The translations under genes were made by a program, and so were the position numbers. Positions 1 to 6,303 of a stretch of 12,638 nucleotides of DNA are shown piece after piece. The first letter of the stretch is position 1. Each line of letters begins with the position of its first letter. The notes under the pieces are model-generated. The model ran no database searches. It was not told where the DNA came from and saw only the letters and a program-made list of their open reading frames with translations. Source of the stretch: Chloroflexota bacterium (GTDB lineage Bacteria > Chloroflexota > Dormibacteria > Aeolococcales > Aeolococcaceae); contig DNAU01000032.1 in the NCBI GenBank assembly GCA_003491925.1, positions 14,514 to 27,151 on the forward strand, given 5' to 3'.

Positions 1-882
1 CCCGGCGTGGTGAAGTTCGCGCTCGGCCCGCGCGGCGAGCGGACCTACAGCACCACGTTCACGCTCCGCTCGAACGTCCCCACCGAGAGCGTGCGGAACA
101 TCCTCTTCTCGGGCCTGTTGCCGATCTACGGGTTCTCGCCCTACCCGCAGGACCTGCTGGCGATCTGCCGCAAGATCGAGCCGGTCCAGAACAGGGACGC
201 CCCGTACCACTGGTCGGTAGACTGCGAGTGGAGCACGCTCCAGGAAGGGAATCCGCAAGACCAGCAAAAGCCGCCCGACCAGCGGCGCCCGGTGTGGGGC
301 TACACCTTCCAACCCCTGCAGAAATTCTGGCCCTGCGACTTGAACGGCCTGAAGTACTGTGACTCCGCCGGCACGCCCTTCGATCCGCCCCCCTCGCGGC
401 CGATCTACGTCCAGGTCTACACGATCGAGCGCTTCGAACAGGTCGGCAACCGCGACTCCGACGCGAATTACCTGAACCATTGCAATCAGAACGGCTGGCA
501 AGGTGCGCAGTCCGGCGAGGCCCTGATCCAAAATATCGCCGTCCGCGAGGTCTACGAGCAGGCCCAGTATTGGCACCACTGCACCTACACGGTGCTGAAA
601 AGCCCGCGGATTACCGTCCCCGGCACGATCGCCGGCAGCGCGGTGCAGCCGTTCGTCGGAGCCTTCGATTTCGAGTGCATCCTCGACGCGGGCCCGAAGA
701 TGCTCGACGTGAACAACAATCCCGTGCCGATCGTGCAGGACGGCTTTGTCGAGGGCCGCGCGGTCCGATTGGACGGCACGGGCCACGTCCTCACCCCGGC
801 CATTGCGCAGAACGTCTATCTGAAATTCGCCAACGCCCTGCCGGTGGACTTCGGGCCGCTCGACCTCGTGCCGCCGTACTAG
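1..882 (+). CDS. Partial phage-type hypothetical protein (C-terminal part)
   Basis: The frame is open to the window edge, so the true start probably lies upstream; the first GTG is at 7. At least 291 residues are visible, rich in aromatic residues, Pro and Asn, with no membrane segment or signal peptide. I recognise no catalytic motif. Composition (beta-rich look, many Tyr/Trp/Pro) and the position directly before a tail-collar gene suggest a virion or tail-associated protein. That is inference from context only. High G/C at third codon positions along the whole length supports real coding. It ends in TAG at 880-882 and a heptamer repeat tract follows at once, so the stop lies at the edge of the repeat. 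Confidence 0.65.
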   Translation, partial: PGVVKFALGPRGERTYSTTFTLRSNVPTESVRNILFSGLLPIYGFSPYPQDLLAICRKIEPVQNRDAPYHWSVDCEWSTLQEGNPQDQQKPPDQRRPVWGYTFQPLQKFWPCDLNGLKYCDSAGTPFDPPPSRPIYVQVYTIERFEQVGNRDSDANYLNHCNQNGWQGAQSGEALIQNIAVREVYEQAQYWHHCTYTVLKSPRITVPGTIAGSAVQPFVGAFDFECILDAGPKMLDVNNNPVPIVQDGFVEGRAVRLDGTGHVLTPAIAQNVYLKFANALPVDFGPLDLVPPY

Positions 883-944
883 TCAGGTGTCCGTTGTCAG
901 TTGTCCGTCGCGACTGACCATTGACCACTGACAACCGACAACTT
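883..944. repeat. Mixed heptamer repeat tract between tail genes
   Basis: The tract is built from units related to GGTGTCC, GTTGTCA, GACCACT and GACAACC, first in one orientation and then in the other. As a result GTTGTCAGT (about 893-901) can pair with ACTGACAAC (about 926-934). It fills nearly the whole gap between the two genes and ends 3 nt before the ATG at 948. Confidence 0.85.
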
Positions 945-947
945 CCC

Positions 948-2687
948 ATGCCGGACTACGTTCTCTTCGACCAGCCGCAGGCCGTCCGCATCGGCGCCGC
1001 CGTCCGCGACGTGGAGTCGCGGGTCCGCGGCGGATCTGCCGGCCGCCAGGGCCGGCCGATCCCCGTGCGACCCGAGGGCACGCCCTTCGTGTGGACGGAC
1101 GGCACGAATTCCCCTCTTCCGCCCTTCGGCGTGTTCTGCGAGCAGCCAGGCGGCGACATGCTGGTGGTGCCCCGCGGCGTCTGGCCGATCCAAGGCATCC
1201 AGGCCGCCGGCACCTCCGCGTCGCCGCCCTTCTGGGTCAACCGCAGCCAGCAGATCCCGTACAACGGCGGCGGCCTGGCCGACCTGGCCGTCGAGTTCCC
1301 TGTCCGCGCCCTCTACGACAGCTCGGGACCCGTGCCGAGCCCCGGCCAGATCTGGGGCCCGAAACCCGGCAGTTTCAAGTTGTGGCCGGGGTATCCGGGT
1401 TTTCTTGTTTTGGACGTCGATACGGCGACGGGAACCGTGCTCGTGCTCGCGCAGGCCGCCAGCTGCCTGCGGCCGTTCGAGCTGACGGCGGATCATGTGC
1501 CCGGTCCATACAGCGGCTCGACGCCCAAGACGCTTATCGGCGTGCTCCTGGACACCGGAGCGACCTATGGGACCGAGACGGCCCAGACCTTTTACTGGAT
1601 TCCAGACCAGGCGACGCCGGTCAACGTCGCCACGCTCGGCGTGGGCCGGGCCCGCAGCCTGAGTCACGGCTACTATGGCACCCGCGGCCTGGTGAAGTGG
1701 AACCCCTCCGGCTCGACGGTTTCGGGCGACCCGAACTATCCCAACCTGGGCCGTTTCGAGATCGTCTGGGGCGACTTCTCCTTGCTGGCAACGGTGCAGG
1801 TCGGCACCTCACCCATTGCGGCCTGCATCACCGGAAGCCCGGTCCCCTCCGGACAGGCGGAGCTTTTCTGGGAGACCAACGATTGGGTCGACTCGACCCA
1901 TGCCATCTCGCTCTGCAATCCGACGCCCACGGCCCTGCCGGCCAACTCGTGGGTCACAGCCTACTACGACCGCGCGGACGATCTCTGGTACGCGATCATT
2001 GGGGCATCGTCCGTCGTCTCCTACGGCGTCGCCCAAGCTGACTGGGTGAACGCCGGCGGCAACGGCTCCTACGTCTCCGTCAAGGCCTGCAAGCGCGACG
2101 GGAGCAGCGTGACCGGTTCGGCGTTCAACGTCTACCTTCCGCGGTCCGGTTCGCAGGACCCGCAGGTCTACGCCTCCTACTCCGGTTCGCCGTCCTACGC
2201 CGGCGACATCATCGAATACCAGAGCGACCTGTCGGGCAATGCGGTGGCCACCGGCTCATACCTGGGGCCGAAGATCGGGACGATCGCGCTTTGGTCGGGG
2301 AGCGTGGCTAGCATCCCTTATGGCTGGTGCCTCTGCGACGGCTCGAACGGCAGCCCGGATTTGCGGACGCGATTCGTGATGGGCGCCGATCCCGCGAATA
2401 GCGACGGCGCGGGGGATGAAGCCCTGGGTTCCACGGGCGGCTATCGCTGGCACGGCACGACAGAGAACGGTCATGGGGTCCACGCCAGTCACCTTCACAA
2501 GATGACCTCCGGCGCTCAAATTGCCTCCGGCGCTCCCGGTTTCTACAGCAGCAACACGACGCTGGAATACGATGCCGCTGGCAATGCTTATCCCGGGTGG
2601 ACGCACGGCGGCTCTGCCAACGGCGAGAACGACACAGATAACCGGCCACTCTACTTTGCCATCGCCTTCATGATCCGCTACAAATAG
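948..2687 (+). CDS. Phage tail fibre/collar-domain protein
   Basis: The protein has 579 residues from ATG 948. A TTG at 921 in the same frame would translate part of the repeat tract, so 948 is preferred, although no Shine-Dalgarno precedes it (TTCCC-ATG). The C-terminal 140 residues or so carry the phage tail collar pattern: an IG(T)IALWSG-like strand, then IPYGWCLCDG (G459-W460, C463-D464-G465), then PDLRTRFVMGA, a Gly/His-rich stretch with HGVHASHLH, and the closing NRPLYFAIAFMIRYK. In the family this domain sits at the distal tail or fibre and helps in host contact. The first 430 residues are a long Gly/Ser/Thr/Tyr-rich, probably beta-structured region I cannot assign. It follows the partial gene and probably shares its transcript. 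Confidence 0.85.
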   Translation: MPDYVLFDQPQAVRIGAAVRDVESRVRGGSAGRQGRPIPVRPEGTPFVWTDGTNSPLPPFGVFCEQPGGDMLVVPRGVWPIQGIQAAGTSASPPFWVNRSQQIPYNGGGLADLAVEFPVRALYDSSGPVPSPGQIWGPKPGSFKLWPGYPGFLVLDVDTATGTVLVLAQAASCLRPFELTADHVPGPYSGSTPKTLIGVLLDTGATYGTETAQTFYWIPDQATPVNVATLGVGRARSLSHGYYGTRGLVKWNPSGSTVSGDPNYPNLGRFEIVWGDFSLLATVQVGTSPIAACITGSPVPSGQAELFWETNDWVDSTHAISLCNPTPTALPANSWVTAYYDRADDLWYAIIGASSVVSYGVAQADWVNAGGNGSYVSVKACKRDGSSVTGSAFNVYLPRSGSQDPQVYASYSGSPSYAGDIIEYQSDLSGNAVATGSYLGPKIGTIALWSGSVASIPYGWCLCDGSNGSPDLRTRFVMGADPANSDGAGDEALGSTGGYRWHGTTENGHGVHASHLHKMTSGAQIASGAPGFYSSNTTLEYDAAGNAYPGWTHGGSANGENDTDNRPLYFAIAFMIRYK

Positions 2688-2759
2688 CTGCTCTCCGGGA
2701 GACGGGATCGCGATCGTCCCGATCGCCAGCCGGCCGGGCGTGAACCTCTATTGAGCCGG

Positions 2760-2776
2760 TGTAGCCGACGGCTACA
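2760..2776. other. Short perfect hairpin between convergent transcripts
   Basis: TGTAGCC-GAC-GGCTACA is a 7-bp perfect stem with a 3-nt loop. It lies between the tail gene (ends 2687) and the last gene of the opposing operon, whose stop codon at 2772-2774 is inside the right arm. There is no T-run on either strand, so a classical intrinsic terminator is not shown. It may act as a bidirectional barrier or be a dispersed short palindrome. The rest of 2688-2771 shows no gene. Confidence 0.5.
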
Positions 2777-2909
2777 GTCCGCAGGCCTTGATGAGCGCCA
2801 CCAGCAGGGCCCCCAGCACGATCAAGAGGATCGTCTCGCGGTGGACTTCTTGGGGCGAATCGTCGGCCTTTTTCTCACTCTTCTCACCCTTCTCACTCTT
2901 GGCGCTCAA
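2772..2909 (-). CDS. Small single-pass membrane protein (45 aa)
   Basis: A TTG start at 2909-2907 overlaps the TGA stop of the upstream gene (TTGA), which suggests translational coupling. The N-terminal half is charged and made of short Lys/Glu/Ser repeats (AKSEKGEKSEKKADD), written in DNA as 9-nt near-repeats of AGTGAGAAG. The C-terminal half holds one hydrophobic helix, about residues 27-41 (ILLIVLGALLVALI), ending KACGL. Architecture and its place at the end of a phage operon, next to a second membrane protein, fit a lysis accessory or small holin-like protein, but no family signature is visible. The non-ATG start and small size keep confidence moderate. Confidence 0.55.
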   Translation of the reverse strand: MSAKSEKGEKSEKKADDSPQEVHRETILLIVLGALLVALIKACGL

Positions 2910-3367
2910 CGGAGCGGCGGCCGCTTCGCCGCCCCGGCCAGGTCCGCGGCGATCGCGGCGTCGAAGTCGTCGGCCTGAGCAGTGGGCGGTGAGCGGTGTG
3001 CAGCGGGCAGTGGGCGACTCTTCGCGGCTTTCGCGCCCTGCCCGGCGGCATGCGAACCGCCGGCCGACGCGGCCCGCGCCTCGGTCTCGCTCAGCGCGAT
3101 GTGCTGGTCCTGCCAGTCGCCCAGGTCGGGCCCGCTCTCTTCGCGCGCTTGCGTCTCGGCCAGCTTCCGGATGCCGGCCAAAAGCTCCCGTTGTCCCACG
3201 GCGATCGAATGGAGGTCGTTGCAGGCGTCTACGGCCATCAAGCCCAGGATAGCCGCGACGATCACCGGCAGGCCGGCGGCGCCGCCCACCTCGGCGCAGA
3301 GCATCAGGCCGCCGAGAAAGGCGCCGGCGAAAACGACGAATAGGAAAACCTGCGACAGGGTCCGCAT
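2906..3367 (-). CDS. Membrane protein with two N-terminal helices
   Basis: The protein has 153 residues from ATG 3367, with AAAGGGG about 7 nt upstream. Two hydrophobic segments are seen at about 6-25 (QVFLFVVFAGAFLGGLMLC) and 31-47 (AGLPVIVAAILGLMAVD). A soluble region follows (DLHSIAVGQRELLAGIRKLAETQ), probably helical, then a low-complexity tail. DNA 2977-3016 is a heptamer tract (GGGCAGT-type) that translates in frame into SRPLPAAHRSPPTAQ, so the tail is partly repeat-derived. It is preceded by the Cys-rich gene and overlaps the 45-aa membrane gene by 4 nt. A holin or lysis role is possible from topology and pairing, but this is inference. Confidence 0.72.
   Translation of the reverse strand: MRTLSQVFLFVVFAGAFLGGLMLCAEVGGAAGLPVIVAAILGLMAVDACNDLHSIAVGQRELLAGIRKLAETQAREESGPDLGDWQDQHIALSETEARAASAGGSHAAGQGAKAAKSRPLPAAHRSPPTAQADDFDAAIAADLAGAAKRPPLR
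2977..3016. repeat. Heptamer tract inside membrane-protein gene
   Basis: Degenerate GAGCAGTGGGCGGTGAGCGG-type units (seven-base period GGGCAGT/GAGCGGT) lie in frame within the C-terminal part of the gene on the opposite strand. Confidence 0.75.
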
Positions 3368-3561
3368 CTGAGCCCCTTTCGGCTGGGCGGGTCGAGCCGG
3401 GCGGACGCCGTCCCGTTTGAAAGGGCGGAGAGACGACGGCCATCCGCTCGCGCTCGCTTGGTCGGCCGTGTTGCAACAGGGCCGGCCCTCCCGCGTCTGC
3501 CCCTATCATGCGCCGCCGGCGGCCGGCGTGCAAGCCCCCGGGGCCGGCCCGGCAGGAAACG

Positions 3562-3816
3562 TCAGCCGTTAATGTTGTCGCCGGCCGCGTCGTCCTCGTC
3601 ATCTTCGTCGAAAAGCACATCTCCGCAATTCCGGCACGATAGTATCGCGTTCGGCCCAAGCCAGTTTTCGAGGTAGGCGCGGCTGACAGGTTCCGTGCGA
3701 GTATCGGCCGCATTGCGGCGGCACGCGCACCGACGCGAGCAATACGGCCCGCAATCGTAACAGGTACCGGCGACGACGATCTGCGCGAACTCGGTAGTTT
3801 CTGTTGCACTGCTCAC
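3562..3816 (-). CDS. Cys-rich small protein with acidic tail (84 aa)
   Basis: The start is GTG 3816, with a clear GGAGG 5-6 nt upstream. Seven cysteines fall in two groups: C19-X2-C22-X3-C26-X3-C30-X-C32 near the N-terminus and C61-X2-C64. This could form a zinc-binding fold. The C-terminus is strongly acidic (FDEDDEDDAAGD). No known family is recognised. Acidic, zinc-binding small proteins are common among phage regulators and anti-host factors, but nothing here proves such a role. It lies within the minus-strand operon, separated from the next upstream gene by a structured 140-nt gap and from the downstream gene by about 190 nt with no convincing ORF. Confidence 0.7.
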   Translation of the reverse strand: MSSATETTEFAQIVVAGTCYDCGPYCSRRCACRRNAADTRTEPVSRAYLENWLGPNAILSCRNCGDVLFDEDDEDDAAGDNING

Positions 3817-3827
3817 GTTTCCCTCCC

Positions 3828-3913
3828 GCCGGTTTCAGCCGGCACTGCGTTTCGCCCGGCTCGGAAAAAGGCTGGGGCTGCGGGACACATCCCGCGTTCG
3901 GGGCGAGGCCCCG
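3828..3913 (-). other. Intergenic cluster of three hairpins
   Basis: Three perfect stems lie in a row in the gap between two operon genes: CGGGGC-loop-GCCCCG (3899-3913), GCGGGA-loop-TCCCGC (3880-3895) and GCCGG-loop-CCGGC (3828-3843). On the minus strand a T5 run (3869-3865) follows the second stem after about 10 nt, too far for a standard terminator. An mRNA processing site or partial attenuator is possible. Confidence 0.45.
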
Positions 3914-3958
3914 TTCGCCCGCCGTGCTCACGCTTGCGGCGCGCCCCAGGGAGAACCT

Positions 3959-4315
3959 CTAGTCCACGTCGCCAGCGATGCCAGTGCCATCGCAGTGGCC
4001 GCACGTCTCGCCCTCTGCGCTCCCATCTGGATTGGCTGGCAGAGTGCCCACCCCATCGCACCAGGCACACGGCACAGCATCCGGCTGATCGCGGTGTGCC
4101 TCGATCCACGCTACGGCGTGGCGGGTTTCAGCCTGCACTTCGGCCAGTGGCCTGCCCTCGGCCGCAGCCGTCTCCTCATCCGTCTCGGCCACGGACGTGC
4201 CGGCCAACGCGAACACATTGGGCACTTGGCCCGTGCCGTGGCACTCGGGGCATGTATGGTCGCCGCACATCTTGCTTCCTCCGCACAGTGGGCACTCGAT
4301 CTTGGACGCGCTCAT
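3959..4315 (-). CDS. DnaJ-type zinc-finger repeat protein without J domain
   Basis: The protein has 118 residues from ATG 4315, with GGGAG about 8 nt upstream. It carries CXXCXGXG-type units: C8-P-L-C11-G-G, C22-P-E-C25-H-G-T-G, C83-A-W-C86-D-G-V-G and C105-G-H-C108-D-G-T-G. This is the signature of the DnaJ Cys-rich domain, where pairs of such units bind zinc. There is no HPD-containing J domain and no substrate-binding domain, so it is not a full co-chaperone. Between the two halves lies a 55-residue acidic, Ala-rich spacer (34-78). In phages such stand-alone fingers are usually uncharacterised. It probably binds zinc and a protein partner. It sits mid-operon. Confidence 0.8.
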   Translation of the reverse strand: MSASKIECPLCGGSKMCGDHTCPECHGTGQVPNVFALAGTSVAETDEETAAAEGRPLAEVQAETRHAVAWIEAHRDQPDAVPCAWCDGVGTLPANPDGSAEGETCGHCDGTGIAGDVD

Positions 4316-4383
4316 TTTTGCTCTCCCTTTGCCTCCCGCTCCACTCTGCGGGCGAGTGCCGGGTCACGCCCCCGGCCCTGTTC

Positions 4384-4413
4384 TAATCCCCAATCCCTAA
4401 TCCCCAATCCCTC
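4384..4413. repeat. (CCCCAAT)n tract at gene end
   Basis: AATCCCC/AATCCCT units repeat with a 7-nt period. On the minus strand this reads GGGATTGGGGATTAGGGATT and provides both the last codons and the TAG stop (4399-4397) of the 148-aa gene. Four G-runs with 3-nt spacers on that strand could form a G-quadruplex. Confidence 0.88.
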
Positions 4414-4843
4414 TCGCCCTCAGCCATGGGATTTTCGGCACCAGCCGGTACCAGCAGGGCCGCTCGAGCGCCTTGTGCGGCCGCCCGCGGCGGGGCGCCG
4501 TCCAGGCGGTGAAAACCCATTCGCGCCCGGCGTCCTCGGCCAGCGGCAGGCGATCGAGCGACTCGATCGAGAGGTGCAGGCAAAACGGCGCATCCGTCCC
4601 ATCCTCGAAGAGCAGCTCGATCCCCTCGTCCCGGCCCTCGGCCGGCCAGGGCCCGCGAGACACGATCACCTCGCGAGCCGTGGCCATCTCGGTCACGGCC
4701 GGCTCCTGGCTGCGGGGCACCAGCAGCCGGAACGCCCCGCCATTGATCGAGAGGTAGAATTTCCCCGCGCGCTCCTGCTCCGTGCCCCAAAAGTTCGAGG
4801 CGATCAGAAGCGGCCCGTGATTTTCGATCTGGAGCACGTCCAC
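4397..4843 (-). CDS. Conserved-looking phage hypothetical (148 aa)
   Basis: GTG 4843 is chosen because GGGAGG sits 7-8 nt upstream and the previous gene ends at 4858. The start of the protein reads MDVLQIENHGPLLIASNFWG. It is soluble and mixed alpha/beta, with motifs NFWGTEQERAGKFYLSINGGA (about 18-38), EVIVSRGPW (about 58-66), an acidic ELLFEDGTDAPFCLHLS segment, and RPHKALERPCWYRLVPKIPWL near the end. I cannot name the family. The well-formed motifs and codon bias argue for a genuine conserved gene. The final residues RGIGD are encoded by the heptamer repeat, which has replaced or extended the native C-terminus. Confidence 0.75.
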   Translation of the reverse strand: MDVLQIENHGPLLIASNFWGTEQERAGKFYLSINGGAFRLLVPRSQEPAVTEMATAREVIVSRGPWPAEGRDEGIELLFEDGTDAPFCLHLSIESLDRLPLAEDAGREWVFTAWTAPRRGRPHKALERPCWYRLVPKIPWLRARGIGD

Positions 4844-4857
4844 GCTCGCACCTCCCG

Positions 4858-5127
4858 CTAGGGCGGCGGCATCCCGTACCGCCGCCGGATTTCCGCTTCC
4901 ATCGCATTGGCCACGGCCGAGATTCGGTCGTGCGCCACTTGTGCCACGGTGGGCGTGCGGCCATCGGCCTCGAACGGGCCGACCCGCAGCACGATCTTGT
5001 GAAACAGCTCCAGGGCATCGAGGGTTTCGGCCCCGCCCGGCAGCTCCGCGCGGATCGCCCAATTGATGGCCTCCCGCGCGGAGCCGCTCGTTTTGCCGTA
5101 CCGCGCCCGAAGGTCTCTCAGCGGCAT
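4858..5127 (-). CDS. Small helical hypothetical protein (89 aa)
   Basis: ATG 5127 has GGGGGA about 7 nt upstream and begins only 2 nt after the stop of the 49-aa gene. The sequence is predicted mostly helical (REAINWAIRAELP, ALELFHKIVLRVG, VAQVAHDRISAVANAMEAEIRRRYG), soluble, with no cysteines and no obvious catalytic motif. Third-position G/C is high throughout. Its tight spacing with both neighbours marks it as part of the same operon. Function unknown. Confidence 0.72.
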   Translation of the reverse strand: MPLRDLRARYGKTSGSAREAINWAIRAELPGGAETLDALELFHKIVLRVGPFEADGRTPTVAQVAHDRISAVANAMEAEIRRRYGMPPP

Positions 5128-5129
5128 GG

Positions 5130-5279
5130 CTATTCCCCCGCGCTTCGATTCGCCGGCTCGGGCGGCTCGCGCTCATCATTCACGGCGTCGAGGTGCTTGG
5201 CCTCGATGATCCGGTCGGGGTCGGGCTTCTTGCCGCGCAACGCGGCGTTTTCAAGGATCAGTTTCTCGAACGTGGGCAT
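5130..5279 (-). CDS. Very small hypothetical protein (49 aa)
   Basis: ATG 5279 is preceded by AAAGGGAGGTGATC, an almost perfect anti-Shine-Dalgarno complement. It is the best ribosome-binding site in the window and supports a real gene despite its size. The product starts MPTFEKLILENAALRGKKPD and ends in a Pro/Glu-rich tail. It is charged, with a short N-terminal helix. The stop TAG (5132-5130) lies 2 nt before the next ATG. No family recognised. Confidence 0.7.
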   Translation of the reverse strand: MPTFEKLILENAALRGKKPDPDRIIEAKHLDAVNDEREPPEPANRSAGE

Positions 5280-5330
5280 GATCACCTCCCTTTCTCGCTG
5301 CGCGCCGGCCGCGACGCGGCCGACCTGGTG

Positions 5331-5508
5331 CTAATTGGGCAGTCCGGCCAGATCCGGGCGGCCCTCCAGCGGGCTGCGTAGCAGGGTGAGCAGGCGATCC
5401 TCGATTGCGATCTGCCAACCCTGCGCCTTGATCCACTCCAGCGCCCGGGCCAAAAAGCTGATGCTCCTGGGTGTGGCCGCACCGGTGGGTGATCGTGTAC
5501 CCTGCCAT
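5331..5508 (-). CDS. Small CGH-motif protein, apparently frame-switched
   Basis: ATG 5508 has a perfect AGGAGG 6 nt upstream (5520-5515). The start reads MAGYTITHRCGHTQEHQLFG, like small phage and actinobacterial proteins that open with Y-T-I-T-x-x-C-G-H. After codon 20 the ATG frame loses G/C at third positions and turns Gly/Pro/Ala-rich. The +1 frame instead reads RALEWIKAQGWQIAIEDRLL and so on to TAG 5333-5331, with almost every third base G or C. Removing one base in the GGGCCCGGGC or T5 run (5441-5457) fuses the two into a 58-aa protein. Read without a shift, the ATG frame continues to 5251. Possible explanations are mutation, sequencing error, programmed +1 shift, or a separate TTG-started ORF. 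Confidence 0.6.
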
Positions 5509-5569
5509 GATTATCCTCCTCCCGACTTTTACCGCCTGGGGCCGGCGGGGTTGAGGAACTTTTGTTGAG

Positions 5570-5586
5570 GCTGAGCCTCGCTCAGC
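5570..5586 (-). promoter_or_regulatory. 5'-end stem-loop of the minus-strand operon
   Basis: GCTGAGC-GAG-GCTCAGC on the minus strand is a perfect 7-bp stem located within a few nt of the predicted transcription start (about 5589). Hairpins at the extreme 5' end are known to protect mRNA; that role here is inferred. Confidence 0.5.
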
Positions 5587-5595
5587 ACTGCCCTT

Positions 5596-5623
5596 ACTAT
5601 ACAGCAATCAGCGTGCCCGTCAA
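5596..5623 (-). promoter_or_regulatory. Sigma70-like promoter of the minus-strand operon
   Basis: TTGACG (5623-5618), 16-nt spacer, TATAGT (5601-5596). The predicted start is near 5589, followed by a stem-loop and the AGGAGG of the gene at 5508. It is the only strong promoter-like pair seen for the eight-gene operon running to 2772. Confidence 0.65.
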
Positions 5624-5639
5624 CGGGCCGCGGAATTTC

Positions 5640-5862
5640 GTCCGCCGCCCTGGGCGCCGCGCGGAGCGGCCAATCCGGGAGTGCCTGGGATTGCCCAGGT
5701 TGCCAGGTCCGCCTGCCAACCCGGCAGGCGTGGCAGGCGGCCGTGGCAGCTCCAGGACGCCCCTGGCTTGCGCCAGGCGGCGAGTGGCAGGCCGTACCAA
5801 AAATGGCAGACGGCGCCCGGGCCTCCAGGACGGCCAATCCGGGCCCTGGACGGCCCTAAAAA
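5640..5862. other. Non-coding, hairpin-dense GC-rich stretch
   Basis: I see no convincing gene on either strand: frames are open only because of the base composition. The stretch holds many copies of CCAGG/CCTGG and TGGCAGG words that form overlapping stems, for example GCCTGCC-AACCC-GGCAGGC (about 5709-5727) and CCTGGC-TTGC-GCCAGG (about 5763-5778). GGCCAATCCGGG occurs twice (about 5669 and 5832). It could be a structured RNA or decayed repeat DNA. Confidence 0.5.
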
Positions 5863-5864
5863 CA

Positions 5865-5911
5865 CCGTACTGTCGATTCGGTGGTTGCGGGTTCGATTCC
5901 CGTCGCCCTCG
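5865..5911 (+). other. 3'-half tRNA remnant (tRNA-Asp-like), possible att site
   Basis: This reads as the 3' portion of a tRNA: anticodon arm CCGTA-CTGTCGA-TTCGG (one T-T mismatch), with U33 and anticodon GTC; variable loop TGGTT; T-stem/loop GCGGG-TTCGATT-CCCGT; acceptor 3' strand CGCCCTC; and discriminator G at 5911. GTC plus G73 fit tRNA-Asp. No D-arm and no matching 5' acceptor strand (GAGGGCG) is found upstream, so it is not a complete tRNA. No CCA is encoded. The 3' half of a tRNA is the usual footprint of tyrosine-recombinase integration, and an integrase lies 4.4 kb away. Only one copy is in the window. Confidence 0.55.
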
Positions 5912-5930
5912 CTTGGGGGGAGAGGAGTGC

Positions 5931-6167
5931 CTAGTGGCTGGTGGCGAGTGACGAGCCAGGCGTCAGCGATCGGAGGGCCGCGTCGGCCAGATCGAGTACC
6001 GGCAGCCCCACCGGTACCGGCAGCCGGCGGTGGGCCAGCTCGGCGGCCACGGCGCGCGACAACGCCCATAGCGCGTAGTCGGGCCAGGCCTCCAGGCACT
6101 CCGGCAGATCGGCCTGGAGCTGCGGGAGGGCGGGCGGCGGCGTCGCGGATGGACAGTGGACGTGCAT
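5931..6167 (-). CDS. Small hypothetical protein (78 aa)
   Basis: ATG 6167 has no Shine-Dalgarno; the upstream sequence is the heptamer tract 6174-6256 (CACTGACCCTCCG-ATG on this strand). The product is Leu/Ala/Pro-rich with a plausible helical core (DLPECLEAWPDYALWALSRAVAAELAHR) and strong third-position G/C. The last residues (SSLATSH) come from a second heptamer tract at 5931-5954, so repeats flank and enter the gene at both ends. Function unknown. It lies downstream of a minus-strand terminator, so it needs its own promoter, which I cannot see. Confidence 0.55.
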   Translation of the reverse strand: MHVHCPSATPPPALPQLQADLPECLEAWPDYALWALSRAVAAELAHRRLPVPVGLPVLDLADAALRSLTPGSSLATSH

Positions 6168-6173
6168 CGGAGG

Positions 6174-6256
6174 GTCAGTGGTCAGTGGTCAGTGGCGAGT
6201 GGCCAGTGGTCAGTGGTCAGTGGTCAGTCGCGACGGACAAGGAACAACGGACAACC
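6174..6256. repeat. Long heptamer tract (GGTCAGT then GGACAAC units)
   Basis: Consecutive GGTCAGT/GGCGAGT/GGCCAGT units (about nine) change at about 6230 into GGACAAG, GAACAAC, GGACAAC units. The period is seven throughout. This is the longest tract in the window. Confidence 0.92.
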
Positions 6257-6303
6257 AGCTCGTCAACGGGGCCTCCGCCGGCCAATCCGCCGGTATGGAC
6301 CCC

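Noticed and set aside
897..1667. Minus-strand frame over the tail gene
   Set aside because: It includes translated repeat, has Arg/Ala-rich composition and no start signal; it is a shadow of the collar gene.
3368..3561. Possible further minus-operon gene or promoter in the 190-nt gap
   Set aside because: The only frame is out of keeping with codon bias. A TTGCAC/CATGAT pair is too poor a match to call.
2772..3809. Long minus-strand open frame of about 345 codons
   Set aside because: It is Arg/Pro-rich with poor third-position bias and runs antiparallel or out of frame to three better-supported genes. Only its last 45 codons (the small membrane protein) look real.
5865..5914. Complete tRNA or tmRNA gene
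   Set aside because: No 5' acceptor strand or D-arm matches upstream, and there is no tmRNA tag reading frame; only the 3' half is present.
5529..6099. Several open frames on both strands across 5529-6099
   Set aside because: They are composed of Gly/Arg/Pro words from CCAGG/TGGCAGG repeats, and some translate the antisense of the tRNA T-arm, a common false-gene pattern.
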